From: an uncultured Anaerolineales bacterium | GTDB lineage: Bacteria; Chloroflexota; Anaerolineae; Anaerolineales; UBA6663 | Assembly: GCA_937952305.1 (NCBI GenBank) | Contig: CALFZO010000152.1 | Span: 1-5,747, forward strand | Direction of reading: 5' to 3' | Length of the DNA stretch: 5,747 nucleotides | In this document: in pieces, positions 1 through 5,340 of the stretch | Numbering within the stretch: the stretch's first letter is position 1 | Layout of the letters: every line of letters begins with the position of its first letter | Made by a program: the position numbers and the translations under genes | The notes under the pieces: generated by a model | Databases searched by the model: none | What the model was told of the DNA's origin: nothing | Seen by the model: only the letters and a program-made list of their open reading frames with translations

Positions 1-187
1 CGCCATTGCCGCAGGCGCAGTCCAGGATGGCCTCGCCCGACTGCGGCGCGAGCAGCCAGGCCGCGGCGGGCGCGAGCATGTGTTGATGGGGGGCGTTGCC
101 GTCGGCGGTGTAATAGTCGTCCCACCAGGCCGCGATCTTGTCCCAGGCGGCGTGCGAGGCGGCGTTGAGGGTATCCGGATCGGTCAT
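1..187 (-). CDS. Class I SAM-dependent methyltransferase, N-terminal 62 codons (cut by window edge)
   Basis: The visible part starts MTDPDTLNAASHAAWDKIAA and ends in ILDCACGNG (residues 54-62). That is the glycine-rich motif I of Rossmann-fold methyltransferases, which binds S-adenosylmethionine. The preceding WDKIAAWWDDYY segment and a Pro/Ala helix leading into motif I are the usual N-terminal arrangement of small-molecule methyltransferases of the Methyltransf_11/25 type. The ATG at 187-185 overlaps the hydrolase stop as ATGA. A GGAGG Shine-Dalgarno (195-199) lies 7 nt upstream, inside the hydrolase gene, which fixes the start and indicates translational coupling. The acceptor-binding C-terminal part is outside the window, so the substrate (O-, N- or C-methylation) cannot be told. 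Family confidence is high and specific function unknown. Confidence 0.85.
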   Translation of the reverse strand, partial: MTDPDTLNAASHAAWDKIAAWWDDYYTADGNAPHQHMLAPAAAWLLAPQSGEAILDCACGNG

Positions 188-1095
188 GCGCGGGCCTCCG
201 CCTCAAGCTGCAGCCGGCGCTCGGCCACAAAGCGCCCGATGGAGGCCAGGGCTTGGCGGGCTTCAGGCAGCCAGGGCGCCAGAAGCTGCCAGACGTGCCA
301 CATGGCCGGATAAGCTTCGAACTGCACGGCCACTCCGGCCGCGCGCGCCTGCTCGGCGAAGCGCCGGGCGCTGTCGTGCAGGAGCTCGGCCTCGCCCACC
401 TGGATCAACAACGGCGGCAAGCCGCGCAGGTCGCCGTACAGCGGCGAGAGGCGCGGGTCACGCGGGTCATTCTCGCCGACGTATTGCGCGCGCAGGCGCT
501 CGGCGAAAGCCATGGGCAGCAGCGGATCACGGACCCGGCGCCAGTCGTCGCCGCGCACCAGGTCCACGGCCGGCGAGAGGCAGACGCCGCCGGCCGGCAA
601 CGGCTCGCCGGCCGCCTTCAACTGCAACAGCAGCGCCAGCGTGAAGTTGCCGCCCGCCGAGTCCCCGCCGATGAAAATCTCGTCCGGCGTCAGGCCCTGG
701 CGCAGCAGCCAACGGTACGCGGTCAGGCAATCCTCCAGACCCGCCGGGAACGGATGCTCGGGCGCCAGGCGATAGTCCACGGCCAGCACCGGCCGCCGCA
801 GCCCGCGGCTGAGCTCGGCCACCAGATGCCGATGACCCGCGTACAGGCCCAAGGTCCAGCCGCCGCCGTGCAGGTAGAGCAGCGTCGGGCCGGTTGCGGC
901 GGCCTCCGCCGGCGTGTGCCACTCGGCCGGCACGCCAGCGGCGTCCACGCGCTGAACGCCGGCCCCGGCCGCGCCCAGCACAGCCTGGGCGGCCGCGCCG
1001 CGCGACTGGCGCAGTTGAGACAGCGGGGCGTGGTCCAGCCAAAGGCTTAACGGACCGAGCATGGGTCGGAAGAAATAGCTTTGCCAGCTGGGCAT
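184..1095 (-). CDS. Alpha/beta hydrolase, hormone-sensitive-lipase type (GDXG) esterase
   Basis: A 303-residue enzyme, a usual length for HSL-family carboxylesterases. The oxyanion-hole motif HGGGW is at residues 76-80, followed by VDYRLAPEHPFPA (106-118), typical of this family. The nucleophile elbow GDSAGG is at 144-149 with catalytic Ser146. The acid is expected in GEAELLHD (234-241), where Glu237 or Asp241 could serve, and the catalytic histidine is His267 in MWHVW. No signal peptide is visible, so it is probably cytoplasmic, with an N-terminal cap (about 1-60). It should hydrolyse esters of small or medium acyl substrates. I chose the ATG at 1095-1093 because homology-like sequence begins there, 4 nt after the glycosyltransferase stop; the open frame continues upstream to 1314 but only as an Arg/Ala-rich shadow of that gene. 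No strong Shine-Dalgarno is seen (a GGTGG lies further upstream), suggesting coupling to the preceding gene. The natural substrate is unknown; a role in deacylating a glycosylated product is inference from the neighbours. Confidence 0.9.
   Translation of the reverse strand: MPSWQSYFFRPMLGPLSLWLDHAPLSQLRQSRGAAAQAVLGAAGAGVQRVDAAGVPAEWHTPAEAAATGPTLLYLHGGGWTLGLYAGHRHLVAELSRGLRRPVLAVDYRLAPEHPFPAGLEDCLTAYRWLLRQGLTPDEIFIGGDSAGGNFTLALLLQLKAAGEPLPAGGVCLSPAVDLVRGDDWRRVRDPLLPMAFAERLRAQYVGENDPRDPRLSPLYGDLRGLPPLLIQVGEAELLHDSARRFAEQARAAGVAVQFEAYPAMWHVWQLLAPWLPEARQALASIGRFVAERRLQLEAEARA
195..199 (-). promoter_or_regulatory. Shine-Dalgarno GGAGG of the methyltransferase
   Basis: GGAGG on the minus strand sits 7 nt before the ATG at 187-185, within the last codons of the hydrolase. 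It supports this start and the ATGA-coupled translation of the two genes. Confidence 0.75.
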
Positions 1096-1099
1096 ATTA

Positions 1100-2470
1100 T
1101 TAGAATCGCCACCAGGAGCGCCACGGGAAGCGCAGCTTCCGCGCCAGGCGCAGTTGGCGCGGAAGATAGAGTTGCCACGGGCGGCGCCGGCGCCGGCGCG
1201 GCCGGGCCGTCTCGGCGCGCAGTTGCGCGACGTGCGCGACGGCGGCCGCCACCCCGTCTTCGGCGCGCAGTTTCTCGCCCAGGGCCGCCGCGCGGCGGCG
1301 CAGATCGGCGTCATTCACGGCGCGGTCGATGGCCGCCGCCAGGCCTTCGGCCGTCAGGGCTTTGTGCGGCAGGCCGGGCGGCCCAGCGCCCAGGTCCGCG
1401 ACGCGCTGCGCCCAGAAATACTGGTCGCCGAAGATGGGCGTGAGCACACTCGGCCGGCCGGCGCGCAACCCGGCCGCCGTCGTCCCCGCGCCGCCGTGAT
1501 GCACCACCGCGGCCGTGCGCGGGAAGAGCCAGTCGTGCGGGATGGCGTCAACGGCGAAGACGTTCGCGGGCAGGTCGGCCGACTCCAGCCCGCCCCAGCC
1601 GCGCAGCAGCACGCCGCGCTGGCCGGTGCGCCGCAGGGCTTCCAGCACCACGCGCGTCAGCCGCGCGGGATCGCGGCGCGTCATGCTCCCAAAGCCGACA
1701 TAGACCGGCGGCGGGCCGCCATCCAGAAAACGCTGCAAGGCCTCCGGCGGCCGATAATCCGGCGGCGCATCCAGGAACCAGTAGCCGGTGAGATGGATGT
1801 GGGCGCCCCAGTCGGCCGGGCGCGGGACGACGTGCGGGCTGAACGCATACAGCGACGGCAGGGTCTGCAGCAGGCGCTCGCCCAGCGGGCTGTTCCAGGG
1901 CAGGCCGCGCAGCCCCAGCACCTTGCGGCGGGCCCGGTCCATGGCCGGCCGCGAGGCCAGCAGGATGGCCTGGATGGTCAGCCAGTAAGTCATGCGGTTG
2001 TAGACACCGCCGAACGAGCGGACCGGCGAGAGCAGCACCGGGAATTCGCGCGTGGGATGGGCCGGCTGCAGCAGCGCCAGGGCCACGGGCTGCCCCGTGC
2101 ACTCGGTGACATGGTAGACCACCAGCATGCCGAAGACGGTCGTGAGCACCAGGTCGGCGCCCTGGCAGGCGGACTGGATCTCGGCAAAGCCGCGTTCGGC
2201 CAGCGGCGCGGCGTAGCGGATGAATTGCAGCGCGTAGCGCGGCGGGTTAGTGCTGTTGTCCAGCCAGCGTTGCCCGCCTTCGGTGGCCAGGATGGCTTGC
2301 AGGTCGCCGGCGATGGGCGCAAAGCCCAGGCCGTATTCGCGGACGAAGGCCTCGTGGTGGCCGTGCGTGGCCAGGCAGACGCGATGGCCCGCGCGCTGCA
2401 GGCCAAGTCCGAAAGCGATGAAGGGCTGCACATCGCCGCGCGTGCCCAGGGTCAGGAGCGTGATGTTCAT
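1100..2470 (-). CDS. GT1-family glycosyltransferase (sterol 3-beta-glucosyltransferase-like), with Arg/Trp-rich C-terminal tail
   Basis: A 456-residue GT-B-fold enzyme. It begins MNITLLTLGTRGDVQPFIAF; the TRGDVQP loop (10-16) is the hallmark of the Glyco_transf_28 N-terminal domain of sterol-glucosyltransferase-like GT1 enzymes. The C-terminal nucleotide-sugar domain has YVGFGSM (257-263), the donor-binding HHGGAGTTAAGLRAGRP (324-340) and FGDQYFWAQRV (347-357), whose Asp-Gln pair normally contacts the sugar. The family transfers a hexose from a nucleotide sugar to a hydrophobic acceptor such as a sterol, hopanoid-like lipid, carotenoid or polyketide; acceptor and sugar cannot be assigned. Residues 421-456 form an extra tail with a run of six Arg (425-430), 13 Arg and 4 Trp in all, absent from the paralogue next door. 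The ATG at 2470-2468 is chosen because an AGGAGGT Shine-Dalgarno lies 10 nt upstream and the protein starts at the first beta strand. The frame is open for 39 more codons upstream, but these look non-coding. It lies 227 nt after the paralogue and 4 nt before the hydrolase. Confidence 0.92.
   Translation of the reverse strand: MNITLLTLGTRGDVQPFIAFGLGLQRAGHRVCLATHGHHEAFVREYGLGFAPIAGDLQAILATEGGQRWLDNSTNPPRYALQFIRYAAPLAERGFAEIQSACQGADLVLTTVFGMLVVYHVTECTGQPVALALLQPAHPTREFPVLLSPVRSFGGVYNRMTYWLTIQAILLASRPAMDRARRKVLGLRGLPWNSPLGERLLQTLPSLYAFSPHVVPRPADWGAHIHLTGYWFLDAPPDYRPPEALQRFLDGGPPPVYVGFGSMTRRDPARLTRVVLEALRRTGQRGVLLRGWGGLESADLPANVFAVDAIPHDWLFPRTAAVVHHGGAGTTAAGLRAGRPSVLTPIFGDQYFWAQRVADLGAGPPGLPHKALTAEGLAAAIDRAVNDADLRRRAAALGEKLRAEDGVAAAVAHVAQLRAETARPRRRRRRPWQLYLPRQLRLARKLRFPWRSWWRF
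1181..1198 (-). repeat. CGCCGG-type 6-nt repeat encoding a six-arginine run
   Basis: On the coding strand the six Arg codons (residues 425-430) read CGC CGG CGC CGG CGC CGC, a hexanucleotide unit repeated nearly three times. Gain or loss of one unit would change the run by two arginines without shifting the frame. Such repeats are also common by chance in very GC-rich DNA. Confidence 0.6.
1702..1791. repeat. Copy 1 of a direct repeat within the two glycosyltransferase genes
   Basis: This block matches 3198-3287 at a constant offset of 1496 nt with no gap. Positions 1702-1753 differ from 3198-3249 at three bases of 52, including 25 identical bases at 1702-1726, and 1770-1791 is identical over 22 bases. 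It encodes TGYWFLDAP, RPPEAL and RFLDGGPPPV in both genes. It reflects gene duplication and not a mobile element. Confidence 0.85.
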
Positions 2471-2480
2471 CGCGCTGAAG

Positions 2481-2487
2481 ACCTCCT
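2481..2487 (-). promoter_or_regulatory. Strong Shine-Dalgarno AGGAGGT of the second glycosyltransferase
   Basis: AGGAGGT on the minus strand lies 10 nt before the ATG at 2470-2468. It is the strongest ribosome-binding site in the window and decides the start against the longer open frame. It follows directly on a possible hairpin (2488-2512). Confidence 0.8.
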
Positions 2488-2512
2488 CGGCCCGGCCGCG
2501 GAGGCCAAGCCG
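2488..2512 (-). promoter_or_regulatory. Possible RNA hairpin abutting the Shine-Dalgarno
   Basis: On the minus-strand RNA, CGGCUUGGCC and GGCCGGGCCG can form a 10-bp stem (two U-G wobbles) around a 5-nt loop, UCCGC. Its 3' foot touches AGGAGGT. The wobbles become A-C mismatches on the other strand, so the stem fits only the sense transcript. It might tune ribosome access, but in such GC-rich DNA it may be chance. Confidence 0.35.
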
Positions 2513-2586
2513 CTTCCAGTATTTGGGGAGCTCGCTCACCGTTGGCCGCCACCCCCTCGGTTCGCCGGGGTCATGTCCGCCTGGCA

Positions 2587-2617
2587 CTGCGCTCCGGGGG
2601 AGGCGCGTGAAGCGCAG
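2587..2617 (-). promoter_or_regulatory. Possible RNA hairpin in the leader of the second glycosyltransferase
   Basis: On the minus strand CUGCGCUUC (2617-2609) pairs with GGAGCGCAG (2595-2587), giving nine pairs including one wobble around a 13-nt loop. No U-run follows, so it is not a standard intrinsic terminator. Function unknown and chance is possible. Confidence 0.3.
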
Positions 2618-2672
2618 GGCGAACTTGGGCGCACGGATTAGGCCGCCCGCCCGTTACCGCCCCATCCACTTT

Positions 2673-2701
2673 AGCATAGATCGCCGGCCGCCTTCGGTCA
2701 G
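2673..2701 (-). promoter_or_regulatory. Candidate sigma70-type promoter for the second glycosyltransferase and downstream genes
   Basis: On the minus strand CTGACC (2701-2696; 4 of 6 matches to TTGACA) is followed, after exactly 17 nt, by TATGCT (2678-2673; 4 of 6 to TATAAT) and the short AT-richer stretch TATGCTAAAGT. The -35 element overlaps the TGA stop of the upstream glycosyltransferase. Spacing is ideal but the matches are moderate, and the sigma factors of this organism are unknown. Confidence 0.35.
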
Positions 2702-3966
2702 GCGAGTGCGGCCTCGATCAAGCCCACGGCCCGCGCCACGCCGGCCTCGGCCCGGATCTGCGCGCCCAGCGCCGCCGCCCGCTGCCGCAGCCCGGCCTCG
2801 CCGACGGCGCGCGTGATCGCCGCCGCCAGTGTCTCGGCCGAGAGTTGGAAGAACGCGGGCGCGCGCACGCCTACGCCCAGCCGCACCAGCCGATCCGCCC
2901 ACAGGAACTGGTCGGCCGCGAAGGGCGCGATTACGGTTGGGACGCCGGCGCGCAGACCGGCCGCCGTCGTCCCTGCGCCGCCATGATGGACCACGGCCGC
3001 CACCCGCGGGAAGAGCCAGCTGTGCGGCAGTTCCTGGCTGAAGTAGACGGGCGCCGTCGCGTTGCTGGACGCCGCCTGAGCGAGGCCGCTCCAGCCGGCC
3101 AGCACAATGGCGCGCTGGCCGCTCAGCCGGATGGCCTCCAGCACCAGGCGCTGCAAACGCTCCGGGTTTTGGTCATCCATCGAGCCGAAGCCGATGCAGA
3201 CCGGCGGCGGGCCGCCATCCAGGAAACGCAGCAGGGCCTCCGGCGGCCGCCAGCTCTCCGGGGCGTCCAGGAACCAGTAGCCGGTGACCTGGTGCCAGGC
3301 CGGCCAATCCGTCGGCGCCGGCAGGACGTGCGGGCTGAAACCGTAGAGCGTCGTCACCTGGCGCGCATCCCAGCCGGCGTACGGGCCGCTGGCCGGCACC
3401 GGCGGCAGCCCATGCCGCCGCCGCCAGCGGTTGAGGATGCCGCCAAACAGGCCCCAAAACACAAACCGAATGACGTGGTGCGTGAACGGGTTGAAGCCGT
3501 TGTGCAGACGCGCGCCGAAGGGGGCGAAGAAGGGGTTGGGGAAGGCGCGGGTAGGCTTGATGGCATGCAGGGCCGCCCAGACGTGCGGCAGGCCGCGCGC
3601 CTCGGCGATGTCGAGCGCGCCGAATGGGATCGAGGAGGCGACGATGGCCTCGGCCGTCTGGGTGTCCTGCCAGTAGGCTTCGAAAGTCGAGTCCAGCAGC
3701 GGCGCGGCCTGCCGCATAAGCGTGAAGATCACGGACAACTGCCCGCCGCGGCGGGCGGCTGCCTGGATCTCCGGCCGGCGGATGAACTCCTGCGGGTTGA
3801 GGGTGTTGCTGGGGATGTACTCCAGGCCGGCCCGCGTGATCAGGTCTTGAAAGACCGCCGGCGCCGGCACGCTCACCTGGTGCCCGGCGCGCCGCAGCCC
3901 GACGCCCAGCGCCACGTAAGGTTGGACGTCGCCGCGTGAGCCGGCCGGGAGCAGAGTCAGGCGCAT
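2698..3966 (-). CDS. GT1-family glycosyltransferase (sterol 3-beta-glucosyltransferase-like), paralogue
   Basis: A 422-residue GT-B-fold enzyme beginning MRLTLLPAGSRGDVQPYVAL. SRGDVQP (10-16) marks the Glyco_transf_28 N-terminal domain. The donor domain shows CIGFGSM (257-263), VVHHGGAGTTAAGLRAGVP (325-343) and FAADQFLWADRL (349-360), with the Asp-Gln pair at 352-353. It should transfer a sugar from a nucleotide donor to a hydrophobic acceptor at or near the membrane face. It is a paralogue of the next gene: residues 205-263 of both align without gaps, 42 of 59 identical by hand count. Acceptor-side segments (about 50-200) differ much more, including a hydrophobic stretch at 165-178, which suggests different acceptors. 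It ends cleanly at ALIEAALA-like helix sequence with no basic tail. The ATG at 3966-3964 lies 6 nt after the kinase stop; only a weak AAGG close to the start is seen, so translation is probably coupled to the kinase. The exact substrate is unknown. Confidence 0.92.
   Translation of the reverse strand: MRLTLLPAGSRGDVQPYVALGVGLRRAGHQVSVPAPAVFQDLITRAGLEYIPSNTLNPQEFIRRPEIQAAARRGGQLSVIFTLMRQAAPLLDSTFEAYWQDTQTAEAIVASSIPFGALDIAEARGLPHVWAALHAIKPTRAFPNPFFAPFGARLHNGFNPFTHHVIRFVFWGLFGGILNRWRRRHGLPPVPASGPYAGWDARQVTTLYGFSPHVLPAPTDWPAWHQVTGYWFLDAPESWRPPEALLRFLDGGPPPVCIGFGSMDDQNPERLQRLVLEAIRLSGQRAIVLAGWSGLAQAASSNATAPVYFSQELPHSWLFPRVAAVVHHGGAGTTAAGLRAGVPTVIAPFAADQFLWADRLVRLGVGVRAPAFFQLSAETLAAAITRAVGEAGLRQRAAALGAQIRAEAGVARAVGLIEAALA
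3198..3287. repeat. Copy 2 of a direct repeat within the two glycosyltransferase genes
   Basis: Partner of the block at 1702-1791, with the same orientation and reading frame. The 16 bases between the two well-matched parts (3250-3265) have diverged, so conservation is patchy and follows the protein motifs. Confidence 0.85.
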
Positions 3967-3972
3967 ACGCCT

Positions 3973-5340
3973 TCAGCGCAACACAAACGCCACGCGCAGA
4001 CCGCCGCCCGGCTCATTCACCGCCGTGATCGTCCCGGCTTGAGCCTCGATCAACTGGCGGGCGATGGCCAGCCCCAGGCCCGCGCCGCCGGCCGCGCGCG
4101 TGCGCGATTTCTCGCCGCGCCAGAAGCGGTCGAAGAGGTGGGGCAGGTCGGCCTCCGGGACGCCGGGGCCGTCGTCGCTGACGGCCAGCTCGACGCCGGC
4201 TGAGGCCGACCGGACCGTGACGCACACCTGGCCGCCCGCCGGCACGTAGCGCAGCGCGTTGCTGAGCAGGTTGCCGATCACCTGGCCGATCCGCTGCGGG
4301 TCGGCGTTCACCGCCGGCAGGTCCGGCTCGGCCGCCACCGTCAGGCGGATCTGCTTCTCCTGCGCCTCGGCGTCGAACAGGCCGACGGCGCGCTCGGCCA
4401 GATCGCTCAAATCCACCGGCCGGCGGTCGAAGTGCAGCTGGCGCGTCTCCGCCAGCGTCAGCGTGCGCAGATCCTCCACCAGCCGCTCGAGCGTGTACGT
4501 CTCGGCCAGCACCGGCGCCACATGATCCTCGTCGGCGGGGTAGATGCCGTCGACGATGCCTTCCAGCTTGCCGCGCATCACGGTCAGCGGCGTGCGCAGT
4601 TCATGGGCCACATCGGCCAGCAGGTCGCGCCGCTCGCGGTCGCTGCGCTCCAGGGCGTCGGCCATGTGGTTGAAGCTGTCGGTCAGGGCGCGCAGGTCGC
4701 CCGGCCCGCGCACCGGCACGCGCGTGGAGAGCGCGCCGCCGGCCACGGCCTGCGAGGCGGCGATGACGTCCGCCAAGGGGTTGACGAAGCGGCGCGCCAG
4801 CAGGAAGCCGATGACGACGGTGAGCACGCTGAGCGGCACGGCCAGGACGATGACGGGGACGAGCAGGCCGGCCGCCACGGCCAGCGCCTCGAGCCAGGGC
4901 CGGTCGGTGACCAACACCAGCGTGCCGATGGTTTCACCGCGCGTCTGCAGCGGGAAGCGCAGGTCGCCGGCCCGCGGCGTGTAGGCCTGGCCGACCAGGG
5001 CCGTATCCGCGCGGCCGCCGTCCAGCACGACGCGCTCGGCGGTGTCCAGCAGGAGCGTGGATCGCCACAGCCCGCCGCCATCCTCGCCAGACTGGGCCGC
5101 CAGCGGGACGACGGCTTCGACGCCTTCCCAACTGCCGCGCCCCAGGTAATATCCCTCCAACGCGCGGTTGGAGGTGGGCCGCAGGAAGACGCCGGTGCGC
5201 GCCGCCTCGCCGACGGCCAGCACGAACACACCGAGCAGAAGCACGACCGTGAGCGCCACCACCAGGCCCAGGGCCTGAAGCAAGAGTTGGAACAGGCGGC
5301 GGCGAATCGAACGAGTCAGGGTCTGCGCGTCAGTGGTCAT
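3973..5340 (-). CDS. Sensor histidine kinase, two transmembrane helices with HAMP (BaeS-like)
   Basis: A 455-residue membrane kinase of a two-component system. Residues 18-42 form the first transmembrane helix, 43-150 an extracytoplasmic sensor region with a PAS/Cache-like strand pattern (LLLDTAERVVLDGG, then TIGTLVLV), 152-182 the second helix and about 183-235 a HAMP linker. The dimerisation/phosphoacceptor helix has DVAHELRTPL (243-252) with His246. The ATP-binding domain has the N box NLLSNALRY (357-365, Asn361), G1 DDGPGVP (389-395), F box FDRFWRG (403-409) and G2 GAGLGLA (419-425). All boxes are intact, so it should be active. The ATG at 5340-5338 lies 11 nt inside the channel gene's end, with GAGGT (5349-5353) 8 nt upstream; the frame opens further upstream (to 5427) but without membrane-protein character. 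No response regulator is in the window. The order channel-kinase-glycosyltransferase, with overlap and a 6-nt gap, suggests one transcript. The signal is unknown; BaeS-like kinases commonly sense envelope stress, which is only an analogy here. Confidence 0.93.
   Translation of the reverse strand: MTTDAQTLTRSIRRRLFQLLLQALGLVVALTVVLLLGVFVLAVGEAARTGVFLRPTSNRALEGYYLGRGSWEGVEAVVPLAAQSGEDGGGLWRSTLLLDTAERVVLDGGRADTALVGQAYTPRAGDLRFPLQTRGETIGTLVLVTDRPWLEALAVAAGLLVPVIVLAVPLSVLTVVIGFLLARRFVNPLADVIAASQAVAGGALSTRVPVRGPGDLRALTDSFNHMADALERSDRERRDLLADVAHELRTPLTVMRGKLEGIVDGIYPADEDHVAPVLAETYTLERLVEDLRTLTLAETRQLHFDRRPVDLSDLAERAVGLFDAEAQEKQIRLTVAAEPDLPAVNADPQRIGQVIGNLLSNALRYVPAGGQVCVTVRSASAGVELAVSDDGPGVPEADLPHLFDRFWRGEKSRTRAAGGAGLGLAIARQLIEAQAGTITAVNEPGGGLRVAFVLR

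Larger units (their letters stand above)
2471..2697 (-). other. 227-nt spacer between the two glycosyltransferase genes
   Basis: This is the only sizeable gap between genes. Read on the minus strand it holds most of a candidate promoter, two possible RNA hairpins and the AGGAGGT Shine-Dalgarno of the downstream gene. No convincing small gene is present: the open stretch in frame with the downstream gene (2587-2471) has no recognisable protein sequence. No hairpin followed by a U-run is seen, so there is no evident intrinsic terminator. Confidence 0.7.

Noticed and set aside
253..1050. A 265-codon plus-strand open frame across the hydrolase
   Set aside because: Antisense to the hydrolase catalytic motifs, composition biased, no domain seen.
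1096..1314. A 73-residue N-terminal extension of the hydrolase
   Set aside because: It lies inside the glycosyltransferase gene in another frame and is Arg/Ala-rich. The start at 1095 fits the family and the 4-nt gap.
2471..2587. A 39-residue N-terminal extension of the second glycosyltransferase
   Set aside because: The protein fold begins at MNITLLTLG, matching the paralogue, and AGGAGGT precedes that ATG.
2587..2617. Intrinsic terminator for the first glycosyltransferase
   Set aside because: The hairpin is possible, but no U-run follows on the minus-strand RNA and it sits about 80 nt after the stop.
1154..2641. A 495-codon open frame on the plus strand across the second glycosyltransferase
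   Set aside because: It is antisense to a clear GT1 gene and its translation is Arg/Gln/Ala-rich without domains. Long antisense open frames are expected in GC-rich genes with G/C at third positions.
2654..2902. An 82-codon minus-strand open frame running into the spacer
   Set aside because: Mostly a shifted-frame shadow of the first glycosyltransferase (Gly/Arg/Ala-rich). Only the last few codons are in the spacer and no independent start with a ribosome site is seen.
1702..3287. Repeat pair as a mobile element or CRISPR-like array
   Set aside because: There are only two copies at a constant offset, in frame and coding for the same protein motifs. Gene duplication explains them; no transposase or terminal inverted repeats are present.
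2845..3939. A 364-codon plus-strand open frame across the first glycosyltransferase
   Set aside because: Same antisense effect, low-complexity Arg/Gln/Ala protein, no recognisable motif.
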